Made by a program: the position numbers and the translations under genes. The notes under the pieces are model-generated. The model saw nothing but the letters and a program-made list of their open reading frames with translations. It was not told the DNA's origin and searched no databases. This document shows, one piece after another, positions 25,631-34,868 of a DNA stretch of 64,000 bases; positions within the stretch are counted from its first letter, which is position 1, and every line of letters starts with the position of its first letter. The DNA lies in NCBI RefSeq assembly GCF_006491645.1, contig NZ_VDCZ01000013.1, forward strand, positions 1-64,000, read 5' to 3'. The DNA comes from Flavobacterium profundi (lineage in GTDB: Bacteria > Bacteroidota > Bacteroidia > Flavobacteriales > Flavobacteriaceae).

Positions 25631-26575
25631 ATGATTAGAAAAAAATATAAAATGGCAGTATCGTCATTAGTATTGTCGTCTCTAACCCTGATTGTTCTTG
25701 CAGCCAATTTTGTAATTCCGAATACCGATTTTGGTAAAAAATTGTTTTTTCCTAAAGCTTCCGAATTACAATCTGATTTAGAAAAATCCTATCTTGAAAT
25801 TGATAAATTAATTGGTGAAAAGGAGTATTTAATGCAGGAACTAAAACTACAATTAGAAAAAGTACAACAGTTAAAAGCTGAAAATGATTCCCTTCAATCT
25901 GAATTAGACGTGAAATACCAACAAATCGAAACCTTAATTCATAAAATTGATTCGCTGGAACAAGATGTATCCAAATTAATGACGTTAAGAAGTGAGTTGG
26001 CTTACGCTAAAAAACAGTATCAAATGGCTGCAAACCCTTCAAATGAAACGAAAGAAATTGTTTCGGAAGAAGTTACTGTAGTCGAAGAGGAAAACAGTGT
26101 AGAAAACTCCGCAACTCTTCCTAATTCTGCAACTACAGTTACTACTGATTCACCAATTAAAGATATTATTCGAAATTATGAAGAAAATATACGTTTATTA
26201 AATTCGAGCATAAAAACCTATCACAAAAGAGATTCAGGCAGTAAAAAAGAAACCGCTTCGGCTTCTAAAGTAAATCGTTTACTACTCCATTACACTTTGT
26301 ATGTGGATAAGGGCAATAAAAAAAAGACAGCTAAATTTTATATTCAGCTTTTTGATACCAATAATAAAAATGTTGGAAAAACAAAAAAACTGCTTATTGA
26401 TGACAAAGAGCTTATTTATAGTTTTGAATCTTCAGTGGAATATACCGAACAAGTGAATCAAGTGGAACAGGAATTCTCTACAGAAGGCCTAAATTTAGAC
26501 AAAGGAGTCTATTTCTTAAATATTTTTAGTGCAAAAGGAAAACTATTATGTTCTAGAAGTTTTGAGTTAAATTAA
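25631..26575 (+). CDS. Membrane-anchored coiled-coil protein, paralogue 2
   Basis: A 314-residue tandem paralogue of the protein at 23977-24924. It has the same plan: a membrane segment (about 9-30), a coiled coil beginning LQSDLEKSYLEIDKLIGEKE, a variable acidic Ser/Thr linker (about 135-180) and the conserved C-terminal domain with FYIQLFDTNNKNVGKTK and STEGLNLDKGVYFLNIFS. The linkers diverge while both ends are conserved, which indicates that the membrane anchor, coil and C-terminal domain carry the function. Function unknown. It is followed by a bidirectional terminator. Confidence 0.82.
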   Translation: MIRKKYKMAVSSLVLSSLTLIVLAANFVIPNTDFGKKLFFPKASELQSDLEKSYLEIDKLIGEKEYLMQELKLQLEKVQQLKAENDSLQSELDVKYQQIETLIHKIDSLEQDVSKLMTLRSELAYAKKQYQMAANPSNETKEIVSEEVTVVEEENSVENSATLPNSATTVTTDSPIKDIIRNYEENIRLLNSSIKTYHKRDSGSKKETASASKVNRLLLHYTLYVDKGNKKKTAKFYIQLFDTNNKNVGKTKKLLIDDKELIYSFESSVEYTEQVNQVEQEFSTEGLNLDKGVYFLNIFSAKGKLLCSRSFELN

Positions 26576-26585
26576 GCCTTTCTAT

Positions 26586-26622
26586 AAAAGTAAAAAACTG
26601 GAAAATCCAGTTTTTTACTTTT
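26586..26622. terminator. Bidirectional terminator
   Basis: Perfect 16-bp stem (aaaagtaaaaaactgg / ccagttttttactttt) with a 5-base loop, between the convergent paralogue 2 and hflX genes. Confidence 0.88.
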
Positions 26623-26627
26623 TCTTT

Positions 26628-27866
26628 TTAAGAATCGGAATCTTTATCGACAGCTTCTTTATATTCAGGATAAAGAAACTTATTATAAGGGAAACGAGTA
26701 ACATGAATTTCACGAACCGCTTCATATACTTTTTCTCTAAATTCTTCAAAATTGAGCTTATCAGTAGCTGAAATGAATAAGGTATTACTTTCCCCCATTT
26801 TGTTCATCCAAGTTTGTTTCCAATCTTCCAATGTAAAATGTTTTGTTGTTTTTTCGATACTTAAATCATTTTCGTCAAAATAAACCGGTTGAAAAGCATC
26901 TATTTTATTAAAAACCATAATGGTGGGTTTATCATTACTTTTAATATCTTTCAAGATTTCATTTACCGAAGCAATATGATCTTCAAAATCAGGATGTGAA
27001 ATATCCACTACATGCAATAATAAATCAGCCTCTCTTACTTCGTCTAAAGTACTTTTAAAGGATTCAACCAGTTGTGTTGGTAGTTTTCTTATAAAACCAA
27101 CCGTATCACTTAAAAGAAAGGGTAAATTACGTATAACCGTTTTTCGAACTGTGGTGTCTAAAGTAGCAAAAAGCTTGTTTTCTACAAAAACGTCACTTTT
27201 ACCAATAGCATTCATTAAAGTGGATTTTCCAACATTAGTATAACCCACAAGTGCAACTCTTACCATAGCTCCTCTATTGCTTCTTTGAACCGCCATTTGT
27301 TTATCAATGGTTTTTATTTTTTCTTTCAGCAATGAAATTCTATCGCGAACAATACGTCTATCGGTTTCAATTTCAGTCTCTCCAGGACCACGCATACCAA
27401 TACCACCTCTTTGACGCTCTAAGTGGGTCCACATACCTGTTAATCTAGGTAATAAATATTGATACTGGGCTAATTCCACTTGGGTTCTTGCATAGGAAGT
27501 TTGCGCACGTTGTGCAAAGATATCTAAAATGAGATTGGTTCTATCCAAAACTTTACATTCGTCACCTAACTCTCTATTGATGTTTTTTTGTTGTGAAGGG
27601 GTTAATTCATCATCAAATATAACCGTGGTAATGGCATTGTCTTTTACATAATATTTGATTTCTTCCAATTTTCCAGTTCCTACAAATGTTTTTGGATTGG
27701 GCTTGTCCATTTTTTGCCAAAAACGTTTTACAACTTCTCCTCCAGCTGTAAAAGTTAAAAACTCTAATTCATCTAAGTATTCTCTTAGCTTTTCTTCATC
27801 TTGATTTTGGGTAACAATACCTACAACAATTGTTTTTTCAAAAACGTGATTTTCTTTTTCTAACAT
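26628..27866 (-). CDS. hflX: HflX ribosome-associated GTPase
   Basis: A 412-residue protein with the HflX N-terminal domain and the diagnostic GIGMRGPGETEIETDRR (residues about 155-171). The G domain has G1 GYTNVGKS (208-215), G3 DTVGF and G4 NKID (within VFNKIDAF). HflX binds the large ribosomal subunit and, in studied bacteria, splits stalled or hibernating ribosomes, particularly after heat stress. It is cytoplasmic. The gene is single, with a likely -7 box just upstream at 27885-27892. Confidence 0.96.
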   Translation of the reverse strand: MLEKENHVFEKTIVVGIVTQNQDEEKLREYLDELEFLTFTAGGEVVKRFWQKMDKPNPKTFVGTGKLEEIKYYVKDNAITTVIFDDELTPSQQKNINRELGDECKVLDRTNLILDIFAQRAQTSYARTQVELAQYQYLLPRLTGMWTHLERQRGGIGMRGPGETEIETDRRIVRDRISLLKEKIKTIDKQMAVQRSNRGAMVRVALVGYTNVGKSTLMNAIGKSDVFVENKLFATLDTTVRKTVIRNLPFLLSDTVGFIRKLPTQLVESFKSTLDEVREADLLLHVVDISHPDFEDHIASVNEILKDIKSNDKPTIMVFNKIDAFQPVYFDENDLSIEKTTKHFTLEDWKQTWMNKMGESNTLFISATDKLNFEEFREKVYEAVREIHVTRFPYNKFLYPEYKEAVDKDSDS

Positions 27867-27884
27867 AGTCTTTCATTAACCTTA

Positions 27885-27892
27885 CAAAGGTA
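27885..27892 (-). promoter_or_regulatory. Probable -7 box of hflX
   Basis: The minus strand reads TACCTTTG (TAnnTTTG) 19 bases before the hflX ATG. No clear -33 TTTG was found. Confidence 0.4.
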
Positions 27893-27930
27893 AAGATAAT
27901 TTAGCATAATGTGTGCTAATAATAAAGGTC

Positions 27931-28029
27931 TTACTTTTTAACTTTATAAGTATCTAATTTGTATCCAGCAATTTCAAATCGATTGCCAACCGAATCTTAG
28001 ATTAAATATAAACCTTCTTGATTATTCCA
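27931..28029 (-). pseudogene. Possible degenerate C-terminal gene fragment
   Basis: Read on the minus strand, 33 codons give WNNQEGLYLI, a stop, then DSVGNRFEIAGYKLDTYKVKK and a final stop. The DxxGNRFEIAGY pattern resembles the C-terminal strand of vicinal-oxygen-chelate (glyoxalase-like) proteins. There is no upstream coding part before the terminator at 28043. It may be the tail of a decayed gene; the assignment rests on a short stretch. Confidence 0.35.
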
Positions 28030-28042
28030 GTTTAACAATAAA

Positions 28043-28077
28043 ACAAAAAACGCTCAGAAAATCTGAGCGTTTTTTGT
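28043..28077 (-). terminator. Terminator of the TonB receptor operon
   Basis: Perfect 16-bp stem (acaaaaaacgctcaga / tctgagcgttttttgt) with an AAA loop, directly after the stop of the DUF5689 gene at 28092. Confidence 0.9.
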
Positions 28078-28091
28078 AATTCTATTTGTAT

Positions 28092-29426
28092 TTATTGTCC
28101 GATTACTCTAACATTATCTACTTCCCAACCAGCTGCAGCTGCAGTGGTAGAAGTATATTTAAAAGCAACTCTAACATTTGAATTTCCAACATAATTAGAA
28201 ATATCAATTCCACCTGAAGCACCTGCACTCCATGAAGTATAAGAACCCGAAGTCCATACTGGCAAATTGAATCCTGTTAATTGTGTCCATGTTGCTGCAC
28301 TTGGAGCACCTGAACCACTATAATTTGTTGAAATATAAACTTGTAAAGCTGGTCCCGCAAATCTTGTACTGGTCTCAAAAGTAAGAGCAGCAAAAACATT
28401 ACTTGATAAATCAATAGCTGGAGAAATTAACCAATCTTCATTTGCTTGACTTCCACTACTGAAACCATTCATATAAGCAGATGGTGTTGGGTTACCAAAA
28501 TTAGTACTAGTCCAAACTTGAGCACCTACTACACTGTAAGCGGTCCAAGTTGGGAAATTATTTACAAATGTTTCTTCAAATAAAACATTCGGAACATATC
28601 TATCATTTGTCAACTGAACATCATTAATTGTTCTAATCATTAATTGATAATCACTACCAAATTTAGTCAAAACACCTCTGATTTTTCCATTTCCACTAGG
28701 AATTGCTTCTCCAGCGAAAGTCGCAAACTCACTTACTCTCAAAAGAATGTTGTTGCCAAATTTATCTTTAATAGTGTGGTTTGTTCCTGATCCAGCAGTA
28801 TTATTAGGATTAAAGAAAGTAGTTCCTAACGATACATCATCAAATTGAACATTATCAAATTCAACTAAAGTATGTAGGTTTCCTAAATTACGAGCTTCGC
28901 CTAATCCAATATGATTAACTAAATCCTCCTCATCCATTTTTTCACAAGAACGGAAAATTATGTTTTTATACTTATCTAAAGCAACACGACCTATATCGTT
29001 TCCAAACAATTGTCCAATTTGTAAATCATCAGTATAATCATCTTCCATAACATACAAACCAGTTAAGTCGATATAAACTTTACGACCTGGCTCGTATACA
29101 TTAAATAAATTATATTCATCAACCGGTACAGTAAACCCATATTCATTATCATTGTCATCAAAAGTAACCATGGAAATTGTTTTATAGAAGTTACCACCTT
29201 CATCTGATGAAGTAACATATGCTTCTAAAATTGTTCCGTTAGCTAAGTCCCATAATGTTGGTGTAGTTGTAGCATTGTTTGCTAATGGTACAATATCTAT
29301 ATCGGCTGTTTTTGTAACGCATTCTCCTGACAAATCAGGCGCATTGTAATCGTCACCCGTAACACAACTTGTTAATGTTGCGAAAAGAGCAGTTGTTAAA
29401 ATTAATATTGTCTTTTTCATAGCCAT
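28092..29426 (-). CDS. DUF5689 surface lipoprotein with a C-terminal jelly-roll domain
   Basis: A 444-residue protein; either Met1 or Met3 (MKKTILILTTALFATLTSC) can start it, the latter giving a clean lipoprotein signal. The N-terminal half is DUF5689-like, a domain met in lipoproteins encoded beside TonB receptors. The last 150 residues form a choice-of-anchor J/cleaved-adhesin-like domain with NEDWLISPAIDLSS and a final GWEVDNVRVIG. The same domain makes up the next protein. The ATG overlaps the preceding stop (TAATG), so the two are translationally coupled. A role in capturing a substrate for the neighbouring TonB receptor is inferred. Confidence 0.82.
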   Translation of the reverse strand: MAMKKTILILTTALFATLTSCVTGDDYNAPDLSGECVTKTADIDIVPLANNATTTPTLWDLANGTILEAYVTSSDEGGNFYKTISMVTFDDNDNEYGFTVPVDEYNLFNVYEPGRKVYIDLTGLYVMEDDYTDDLQIGQLFGNDIGRVALDKYKNIIFRSCEKMDEEDLVNHIGLGEARNLGNLHTLVEFDNVQFDDVSLGTTFFNPNNTAGSGTNHTIKDKFGNNILLRVSEFATFAGEAIPSGNGKIRGVLTKFGSDYQLMIRTINDVQLTNDRYVPNVLFEETFVNNFPTWTAYSVVGAQVWTSTNFGNPTPSAYMNGFSSGSQANEDWLISPAIDLSSNVFAALTFETSTRFAGPALQVYISTNYSGSGAPSAATWTQLTGFNLPVWTSGSYTSWSAGASGGIDISNYVGNSNVRVAFKYTSTTAAAAGWEVDNVRVIGQ

Positions 29427-30007
29427 TAATTTTTAAGAATTTTAATATTGTCAATTTCCCAAGTTGTAGAAGCTGAACTTGTAGAAGTATATTTAAAAGC
29501 TAAACGAACATTTGTACCAGTAAATGAAGAAATATCGATATTTCCAGAATTAGTCCAAACATAATTTGAAGTATCCAAATCTAAATTACCTGATAAATCT
29601 GTCCAAGTTGCGCTCGTTGGATCACCAGATGTATAATCTGTAGAAATTTTTACTTCTAAAGGGTTTCCAGAAAATTTAGATGCCGTTTGGAAAGTTAATA
29701 AAGCGGCATTCACTGAACTTAAATCAATAACTGGAGAAATTAACCAGTCTTCATTCACATTATTTCCAGAAGCAAAACCAGACATTTTTGCACAATTTCC
29801 TGGATTTCCATATTGCGTATCTAATTGCCATTCTTGAGCTCCTGTAACGCTTACTTTAGTCCAATCTGTCCAACTTGTTTCAAAACCATCTTTATATAAA
29901 TATTCATATATTGTTGGTATAGCATACTCGTCATCTTTTACACAGCTTACAAGAGATAAACAGGCAACTGCGCTTAATAACAAAGATTTAATATTTTTTT
30001 TCATCAT
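29426..30007 (-). CDS. Choice-of-anchor J domain lipoprotein
   Basis: A 193-residue lipoprotein (SLVSC, Cys21 counting from the second Met). After the signal it consists of a single jelly-roll domain: YKDGFETSWTDWT at the start, NEDWLISPVIDLSS in the middle, and TTWEIDNIKIL at the end. This domain is clearly duplicated at the C-terminus of the following DUF5689 protein. It probably sits on the cell surface and binds carbohydrate, nucleic acid or protein ligands. It lies 8 bases after the TonB receptor gene in the same operon. Confidence 0.82.
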   Translation of the reverse strand: MMKKNIKSLLLSAVACLSLVSCVKDDEYAIPTIYEYLYKDGFETSWTDWTKVSVTGAQEWQLDTQYGNPGNCAKMSGFASGNNVNEDWLISPVIDLSSVNAALLTFQTASKFSGNPLEVKISTDYTSGDPTSATWTDLSGNLDLDTSNYVWTNSGNIDISSFTGTNVRLAFKYTSTSSASTTWEIDNIKILKN

Positions 30008-30015
30008 ACAATTTT

Positions 30016-32787
30016 TTAGAAGTTAATGTAGAAGTTCACAAAATAAGTTCTTCCATAACCATAGAAATATTTTGAACCAAAAGAAGGGGTTCCATTTGCT
30101 CTATCTGCAGCTAAATCTGGGTAAGTTGCTTTTCTTGATTGTTCAAATCCTCCTGTTTTATAAACCTCATCTAATACATTATTAATGGAAGCAAAGAATC
30201 CAAATGTATTTCTGTTTTTTGAACTGATTCTCCAAGATTTACCACCAATTACATTCAACAACATGAAATTATCAAATTTTTCTTGTTTTAAGATATTTCT
30301 AACTGAAGTTTCAGTAACACCATCATAGTTATCTCCTGTGCTAGGATCAACTGTAAAGTTATCTGTTCTCAAAATACTAGACACATCAACGTAACTACCT
30401 GTTAAATAGTTGATATTTGCTCCAATCCACCAATAATGAGGATCTCTATATTCTAATCCAAATGAGTATGCTTGTTCAGGTAATCCTGGTTGGTGATAAT
30501 CTTTTAAATATACCGTTCCAAAATTACGGATTGGATTTAATCCTTCCGCTGCTCTACCATCATCATTAGTAATTAATTTTGCATTGTCAGAATAAATATA
30601 TTGACCAAATGAAGCAGAAGCATTAGCTGTTATAGTTGAAGTAATTTTATATTCTAAACCTAATTCAGCACCCATAGCTTGTTTATCCAAACCTGTTACA
30701 ATCTCACTAACGAATGAATCCGCATCTCCATCAGCATCTCCAATACTTTCAGCGTAGTAAAAAGAAATCTCAGAACTGTTTGAAATTTTGTTGTAGAAAC
30801 CTGTTAAACGCGCTTTTAATTTTGGAGAACGAATAATGTAACTTGCATCTGCAGCAACAATATTTTCATCTGTTAAGTTTGGCGTAATGTTATTATTTAA
30901 ACGTGCATTAGAAAACACGTTTCTCATAATTGGTGCTTTCGTCATATAAACTCCATTGAAATCTAATAAATGACGCCCATTTATTTTATAGGTTAAACCT
31001 CCCTTGAAACCGAAGTTTTCATAAGTTGTTTTTTGGCTTTTCCCATAAGAATTATTAGCATAAATTCCATTTCTGTACAATCCTTCTCTTTGGTATTCTG
31101 TTCTTGAAAAAGATTGTGCTAAATAAAAATCAAATTTGCTATAATTGAATTTGAATTGGGTGAACCCATCAAAAACAGTAGCGAAAAGATTATAATTATA
31201 ACCATAAGTATCACTTTCACCAACATATCTATTTGGATTATTTAAGTCTGACTGACTATTATCACCCGAATAAAATGGATCAATATCAGCAAAATAGGTT
31301 CCACCCATTAAATCCAATAAATTTTGGAAATTATGTGATTTTAATCTTTTAAAATTCACACCTCCATTTAAAGAAATATGATCGGATAAACTTGTATTTA
31401 AAATAGAGTTCGCACTCCATTGTGTATCATCTGTTCTATCTTCATATAACACATAAATACTTCTTCCTGGGAAACCAGAGTTTTGGTTTGCTAAATACAT
31501 CGCATTCCAATTGATTTGTGAATTATTTACAAAATCATTTCTAATTCCATCAATCTCAGCCTCAGAATACGTGCCTAAATTATTGAAATAACTAGGTAAT
31601 TTTTTATAGTACGTAGGATCTGGATTATTTCCATTTTGATAATCTAATCTAGTATTTCCTATCGAACCCGTTTGATAAGCTACATTTGTGTGTAATGTAG
31701 TATTTTCATTTATTTTCCAATAATGAGATAACATGTTAATTGGCTCAGCAATATCTTTATCTCTTGAATTTCTTTTTTGGCCACCTTGCCAACCCCAATA
31801 CGAGTTGTATTTCACACCCATTAAATCAGTAACTTCTTGAGTATTTGGAGAAGATTTACCTCTACTGTTTTCAGCATAAATAGAAGTAAAATTGATACTG
31901 TGATTGTCATTAAATTTTTTCTCAACACTCGCAAATAATGAACTCGCACTGTAGTCTGTTCCTTCAAAATAACCTTCTTCAGCCCATCTTCTTGAACCTG
32001 AAACTACAAATGCCCAACCTTTATCATTTAAACCTGAAGCATGTGTTCCCATTGCTCTCCAACTGTAATTAGTGTTAGTTCCAGACATTGTAATTCTACT
32101 ACCTGGTCTATAATGAGAAGCTCTAGTGTCTATTTCTTGTGTTCCAAGAATACCTCCAAAAGTATATTCAGAAGGTGATGAACCCATTGTAAATTCTTGG
32201 TTACGTGTAGCATCATTCAATCCACCCCAATTGCTCCATTGTGGTCTTCCATCATAAATCTTGTTCATTGAAATACCATTGATCATTGTCGTTCCATATT
32301 GGTTATCTAAACCTCTAATTCTAAAACGAGCTTGACCCCAATTAAAAGCAGCAGCTTGTTGGTACGTATCTCTAGAAGCTTGTAACAATCCTGATGTACT
32401 TTCAGAACCAGTATTATCATCTCCTAAATCATTTTCTGTAATAGTTACCAAACTTAATTGTAATTCAGTCGTAATATCTTCTTCTAAAACAATAGTTCCT
32501 AAATCTACTGTTTGTCCAGGAGTAACTTCTAAAACAAAAGTTTGAGTTCTATAACCAGTTGAACTAACCACAAGAACGGGTTCTCCATCTGGAATAGATT
32601 TAAAATTGAAAATACCTTCAGCATCAGTTACAACAGATTGATTCGTGCTTTGAATTGTTGCAACTACATTTTGTAATGGTTTTTGTGATTTCGAATCTAC
32701 AACCTTACCTTTTAAGGTACTGGTTTGTTGTGCAAAAACAAAAACGGCTTGTAGTACCAATAATGTACTTAATACAAGTTTTTTCAT
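30016..32787 (-). CDS. TonB-dependent outer-membrane receptor with carboxypeptidase-like N-terminal domain
   Basis: A 923-residue protein. A signal peptide (MKKLVLSTLLVLQAVFVFAQ) is followed by a CarboxypepD_reg-like domain (about 22-110, GKVVDSKSQKPLQNVVATI), a plug domain (about 130-240, RFRIRGLDNQYGTTMINGI) and a 22-strand-type barrel ending in FYINF. It would import a substrate too large for porins using energy from TonB-ExbBD. The two lipoproteins downstream are likely accessory binding proteins. The substrate is unknown; the divergent secreted EEP-family enzyme hints at nucleic acid or phosphate-ester scavenging. It lacks the standard SusD partner. Confidence 0.93.
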   Translation of the reverse strand: MKKLVLSTLLVLQAVFVFAQQTSTLKGKVVDSKSQKPLQNVVATIQSTNQSVVTDAEGIFNFKSIPDGEPVLVVSSTGYRTQTFVLEVTPGQTVDLGTIVLEEDITTELQLSLVTITENDLGDDNTGSESTSGLLQASRDTYQQAAAFNWGQARFRIRGLDNQYGTTMINGISMNKIYDGRPQWSNWGGLNDATRNQEFTMGSSPSEYTFGGILGTQEIDTRASHYRPGSRITMSGTNTNYSWRAMGTHASGLNDKGWAFVVSGSRRWAEEGYFEGTDYSASSLFASVEKKFNDNHSINFTSIYAENSRGKSSPNTQEVTDLMGVKYNSYWGWQGGQKRNSRDKDIAEPINMLSHYWKINENTTLHTNVAYQTGSIGNTRLDYQNGNNPDPTYYKKLPSYFNNLGTYSEAEIDGIRNDFVNNSQINWNAMYLANQNSGFPGRSIYVLYEDRTDDTQWSANSILNTSLSDHISLNGGVNFKRLKSHNFQNLLDLMGGTYFADIDPFYSGDNSQSDLNNPNRYVGESDTYGYNYNLFATVFDGFTQFKFNYSKFDFYLAQSFSRTEYQREGLYRNGIYANNSYGKSQKTTYENFGFKGGLTYKINGRHLLDFNGVYMTKAPIMRNVFSNARLNNNITPNLTDENIVAADASYIIRSPKLKARLTGFYNKISNSSEISFYYAESIGDADGDADSFVSEIVTGLDKQAMGAELGLEYKITSTITANASASFGQYIYSDNAKLITNDDGRAAEGLNPIRNFGTVYLKDYHQPGLPEQAYSFGLEYRDPHYWWIGANINYLTGSYVDVSSILRTDNFTVDPSTGDNYDGVTETSVRNILKQEKFDNFMLLNVIGGKSWRISSKNRNTFGFFASINNVLDEVYKTGGFEQSRKATYPDLAADRANGTPSFGSKYFYGYGRTYFVNFYINF

Positions 32788-32845
32788 AGAAAGAATAAAA
32801 ATTAATAATAATTTAAACTTTAAGCGGTTTAAACTTAACAGCCTG

Positions 32846-32853
32846 CAAATGTA
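32846..32853 (-). promoter_or_regulatory. Probable -7 box of the TonB receptor operon
   Basis: The minus strand reads TACATTTG (TAnnTTTG) followed by CAGGC, about 60 bases before the receptor ATG. A consensus -33 element was not seen. Confidence 0.5.
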
Positions 32854-32926
32854 TAACTTTTAATAATATTATTTACCTTTGGCACCGATTTTGTACTAAA
32901 ATTGATAATTATATAACATACATTTC

Positions 32927-34039
32927 ATGAAAATTAAACAATTTTTAATCGCTTTTTTTGTATTATTCACAATAAGCAAGGCTTTTTCACAAGATAAGAA
33001 ATTTAAAATTCATACCGTAGCATTCTATAATTTTGAAAATCTTTTCGATACTATCAATGATCCAAATACTATAGATGAAGAATATTTACCAAACAAAGGT
33101 TGGACTTACAAAAACTATAGAAAAAAATTAGACAACCTAAGCCGTGTAATCATTGAGCTAGGAACTGATGAAAATCCATCTAACTCTCCAGTAGTTATCG
33201 GTGCATGTGAAATTGAAAACCGACGCGTTTTGGAAGATTTAGTAAAACATCCTACATTAGTTAATAAAGGATATAAGATTATTCATTTTGACTCTCCAGA
33301 TAGAAGAGGTATTGATGTAGCACTTTTATACCAAGACAAATATTTTACACCAGTAAGTTATACTAATATACCTTTGTACATTTATAAAGATGGCAAAAGT
33401 ACTGGTAAAAAAGAAGAAAAAGATAAAGAAAAAGAAGAAGAGACAGATGATGCGGTACAAGTAGATGAATCCACTCAAAGAATTTATACGCGTGACCAAT
33501 TATTAGTTACAGGGTATTTAGAAGGTGAAGAAATTAGTTTTATCGTAAATCACTGGCCATCTCGTTCTGGAGGAGAGAAAAAAAGTAGTCCGAATAGAGA
33601 AGCAGCTGGTGCTCTAAATAGAAAAATTATTGATTCTCTATATAAAATCAATCCTAAAGCAAAAGTAATTACCATGGGTGACTTAAACGATGACCCAACC
33701 AATAAAAGTGTTAAAAAAGGTGTTGGTGCTGTAGGAACTAAAGAAGAATTAAAACCTCTTGGAATCTATAATCCCATGGAAAAAATGCACAAACAAGGTA
33801 TTGGAACTTTAGGCTACCGTGATTCTTGGAATATTTTTGACCAAATTATGCTTTCTGAACCTTTAGTAAAAGGGGATTATTCTACTTGGACCTATTGGAA
33901 AGCCAATGTGTTTAAAAAACCATACCTTATTCAAAATGAAGGAAGGTGGAAAGGCTATCCTAAAAGAAACTCTAATGGTGTACCAGGATTTAGTGATCAC
34001 TTACCCGTTTATATTTATTTAATTAAACAAGTCAACTAA
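32927..34039 (+). CDS. Secreted endonuclease/exonuclease/phosphatase (EEP) family protein
   Basis: A 370-residue protein with a signal peptide (about 21 residues, ending KAFSQ). EEP-fold motifs are present: VAFYNFENLFDT near the start, GACEIENRRVL (metal-binding Glu), FIVNHWPSR, MGDLNDDP and a final GFSDHLPVYI. EEP enzymes are metal-dependent phosphodiesterases such as DNases, sphingomyelinases and phosphatases. A Lys/Glu-rich insertion (about 160-185) is unusual. Secretion and the divergent TonB receptor operon, 139 bases away, suggest a nutrient-scavenging pair. The specific substrate is not deducible. Confidence 0.9.
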   Translation: MKIKQFLIAFFVLFTISKAFSQDKKFKIHTVAFYNFENLFDTINDPNTIDEEYLPNKGWTYKNYRKKLDNLSRVIIELGTDENPSNSPVVIGACEIENRRVLEDLVKHPTLVNKGYKIIHFDSPDRRGIDVALLYQDKYFTPVSYTNIPLYIYKDGKSTGKKEEKDKEKEEETDDAVQVDESTQRIYTRDQLLVTGYLEGEEISFIVNHWPSRSGGEKKSSPNREAAGALNRKIIDSLYKINPKAKVITMGDLNDDPTNKSVKKGVGAVGTKEELKPLGIYNPMEKMHKQGIGTLGYRDSWNIFDQIMLSEPLVKGDYSTWTYWKANVFKKPYLIQNEGRWKGYPKRNSNGVPGFSDHLPVYIYLIKQVN

Positions 34040-34056
34040 AGATTTTAAAATATTTG

Positions 34057-34091
34057 AGAAAAGGTTAGTCCAAAAAAGACTAACCTTTTCT
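34057..34091 (+). terminator. Terminator after the EEP gene
   Basis: Perfect 14-bp stem (agaaaaggttagtc / gactaaccttttct) with a 7-base loop and a T run. Confidence 0.9.
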
Positions 34092-34125
34092 TTTTTTGTA
34101 ACTTTACGTAACTAAAACATTCCAA

Positions 34126-34665
34126 ATGAGCATACAAAAACCATTCAATTTAAATCAATGGATTGAAGAAAATAGAGCCCTACTAAAACCTCCAGTAGGG
34201 AACAAAAATTTATATGTCGATTCTGGCGATTATATTGTTATGATTGTAGCGGGACCTAATGCAAGAAAAGACTATCATTATAATGAAACGGAAGAATTGT
34301 TCTATCAATTAGAAGGAGAAATAACAGTTTATGTACAAGAGGACGGTCAAAAAAAAGCCATGACTTTAAAAGCGGGTGATATGTATTTACATCCTGCTAA
34401 AGTGCCACACTCTCCTAATCGTACAGCAAATTCTATCGGTTTAGTAATCGAAAGAAAACGCAACCACTTACCTGTAAAAGATGGGTTACTTTGGTATTGT
34501 GACAACTGTAATCATAAATTGCACGAAGTGTATTTTGAATTAAATAATATTGAAGTTGATTTTTTAAAACACTTCAATCATTTTTATAATTCTGAAGCAT
34601 TACGCACCTGTTCAAAATGCGGTACCGTTATGGAAACCGATCCTCGTTTTGTAACGGAAGAGTAA
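34126..34665 (+). CDS. nbaC: 3-Hydroxyanthranilate 3,4-dioxygenase
   Basis: A 179-residue cupin enzyme. It opens the ring of 3-hydroxyanthranilate to 2-amino-3-carboxymuconate semialdehyde in tryptophan/kynurenine breakdown and in NAD synthesis. The iron ligands His51, Glu57 and His95 and the four rubredoxin-like cysteines Cys125, Cys128, Cys162 and Cys165 are all present at the positions known from the bacterial enzyme. The length fits. It is followed on the same strand by an aldehyde dehydrogenase gene after a 203-base gap in which I see nothing but weak hairpins and a probable promoter. Confidence 0.96.
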   Translation: MSIQKPFNLNQWIEENRALLKPPVGNKNLYVDSGDYIVMIVAGPNARKDYHYNETEELFYQLEGEITVYVQEDGQKKAMTLKAGDMYLHPAKVPHSPNRTANSIGLVIERKRNHLPVKDGLLWYCDNCNHKLHEVYFELNNIEVDFLKHFNHFYNSEALRTCSKCGTVMETDPRFVTEE

Positions 34666-34826
34666 AAGCTAATTCCTGCTATCCTGTTTAGTTTTCTCTG
34701 CTAGCTTTTGGTTTTTTAAACCCTAAAAAGAGCTTCTATTGTCGCTTTTTTATGGTAAAAAAACCTAAAAAATAGCCTTTGAAAAGCTATCCATTCTATC
34801 AGGGCTAAAAATTCAAATCAATTTCA

Positions 34827-34834
34827 TACATTTG
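34827..34834 (+). promoter_or_regulatory. Probable -7 box of the aldehyde dehydrogenase gene
   Basis: TACATTTG matches TAnnTTTG and lies 34 bases before the ATG at 34869. The -33 region is not consensus. Confidence 0.45.
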
Positions 34835-34868
34835 TAGAAATTTAACAAAAACACGTAAAAAAGTTACA

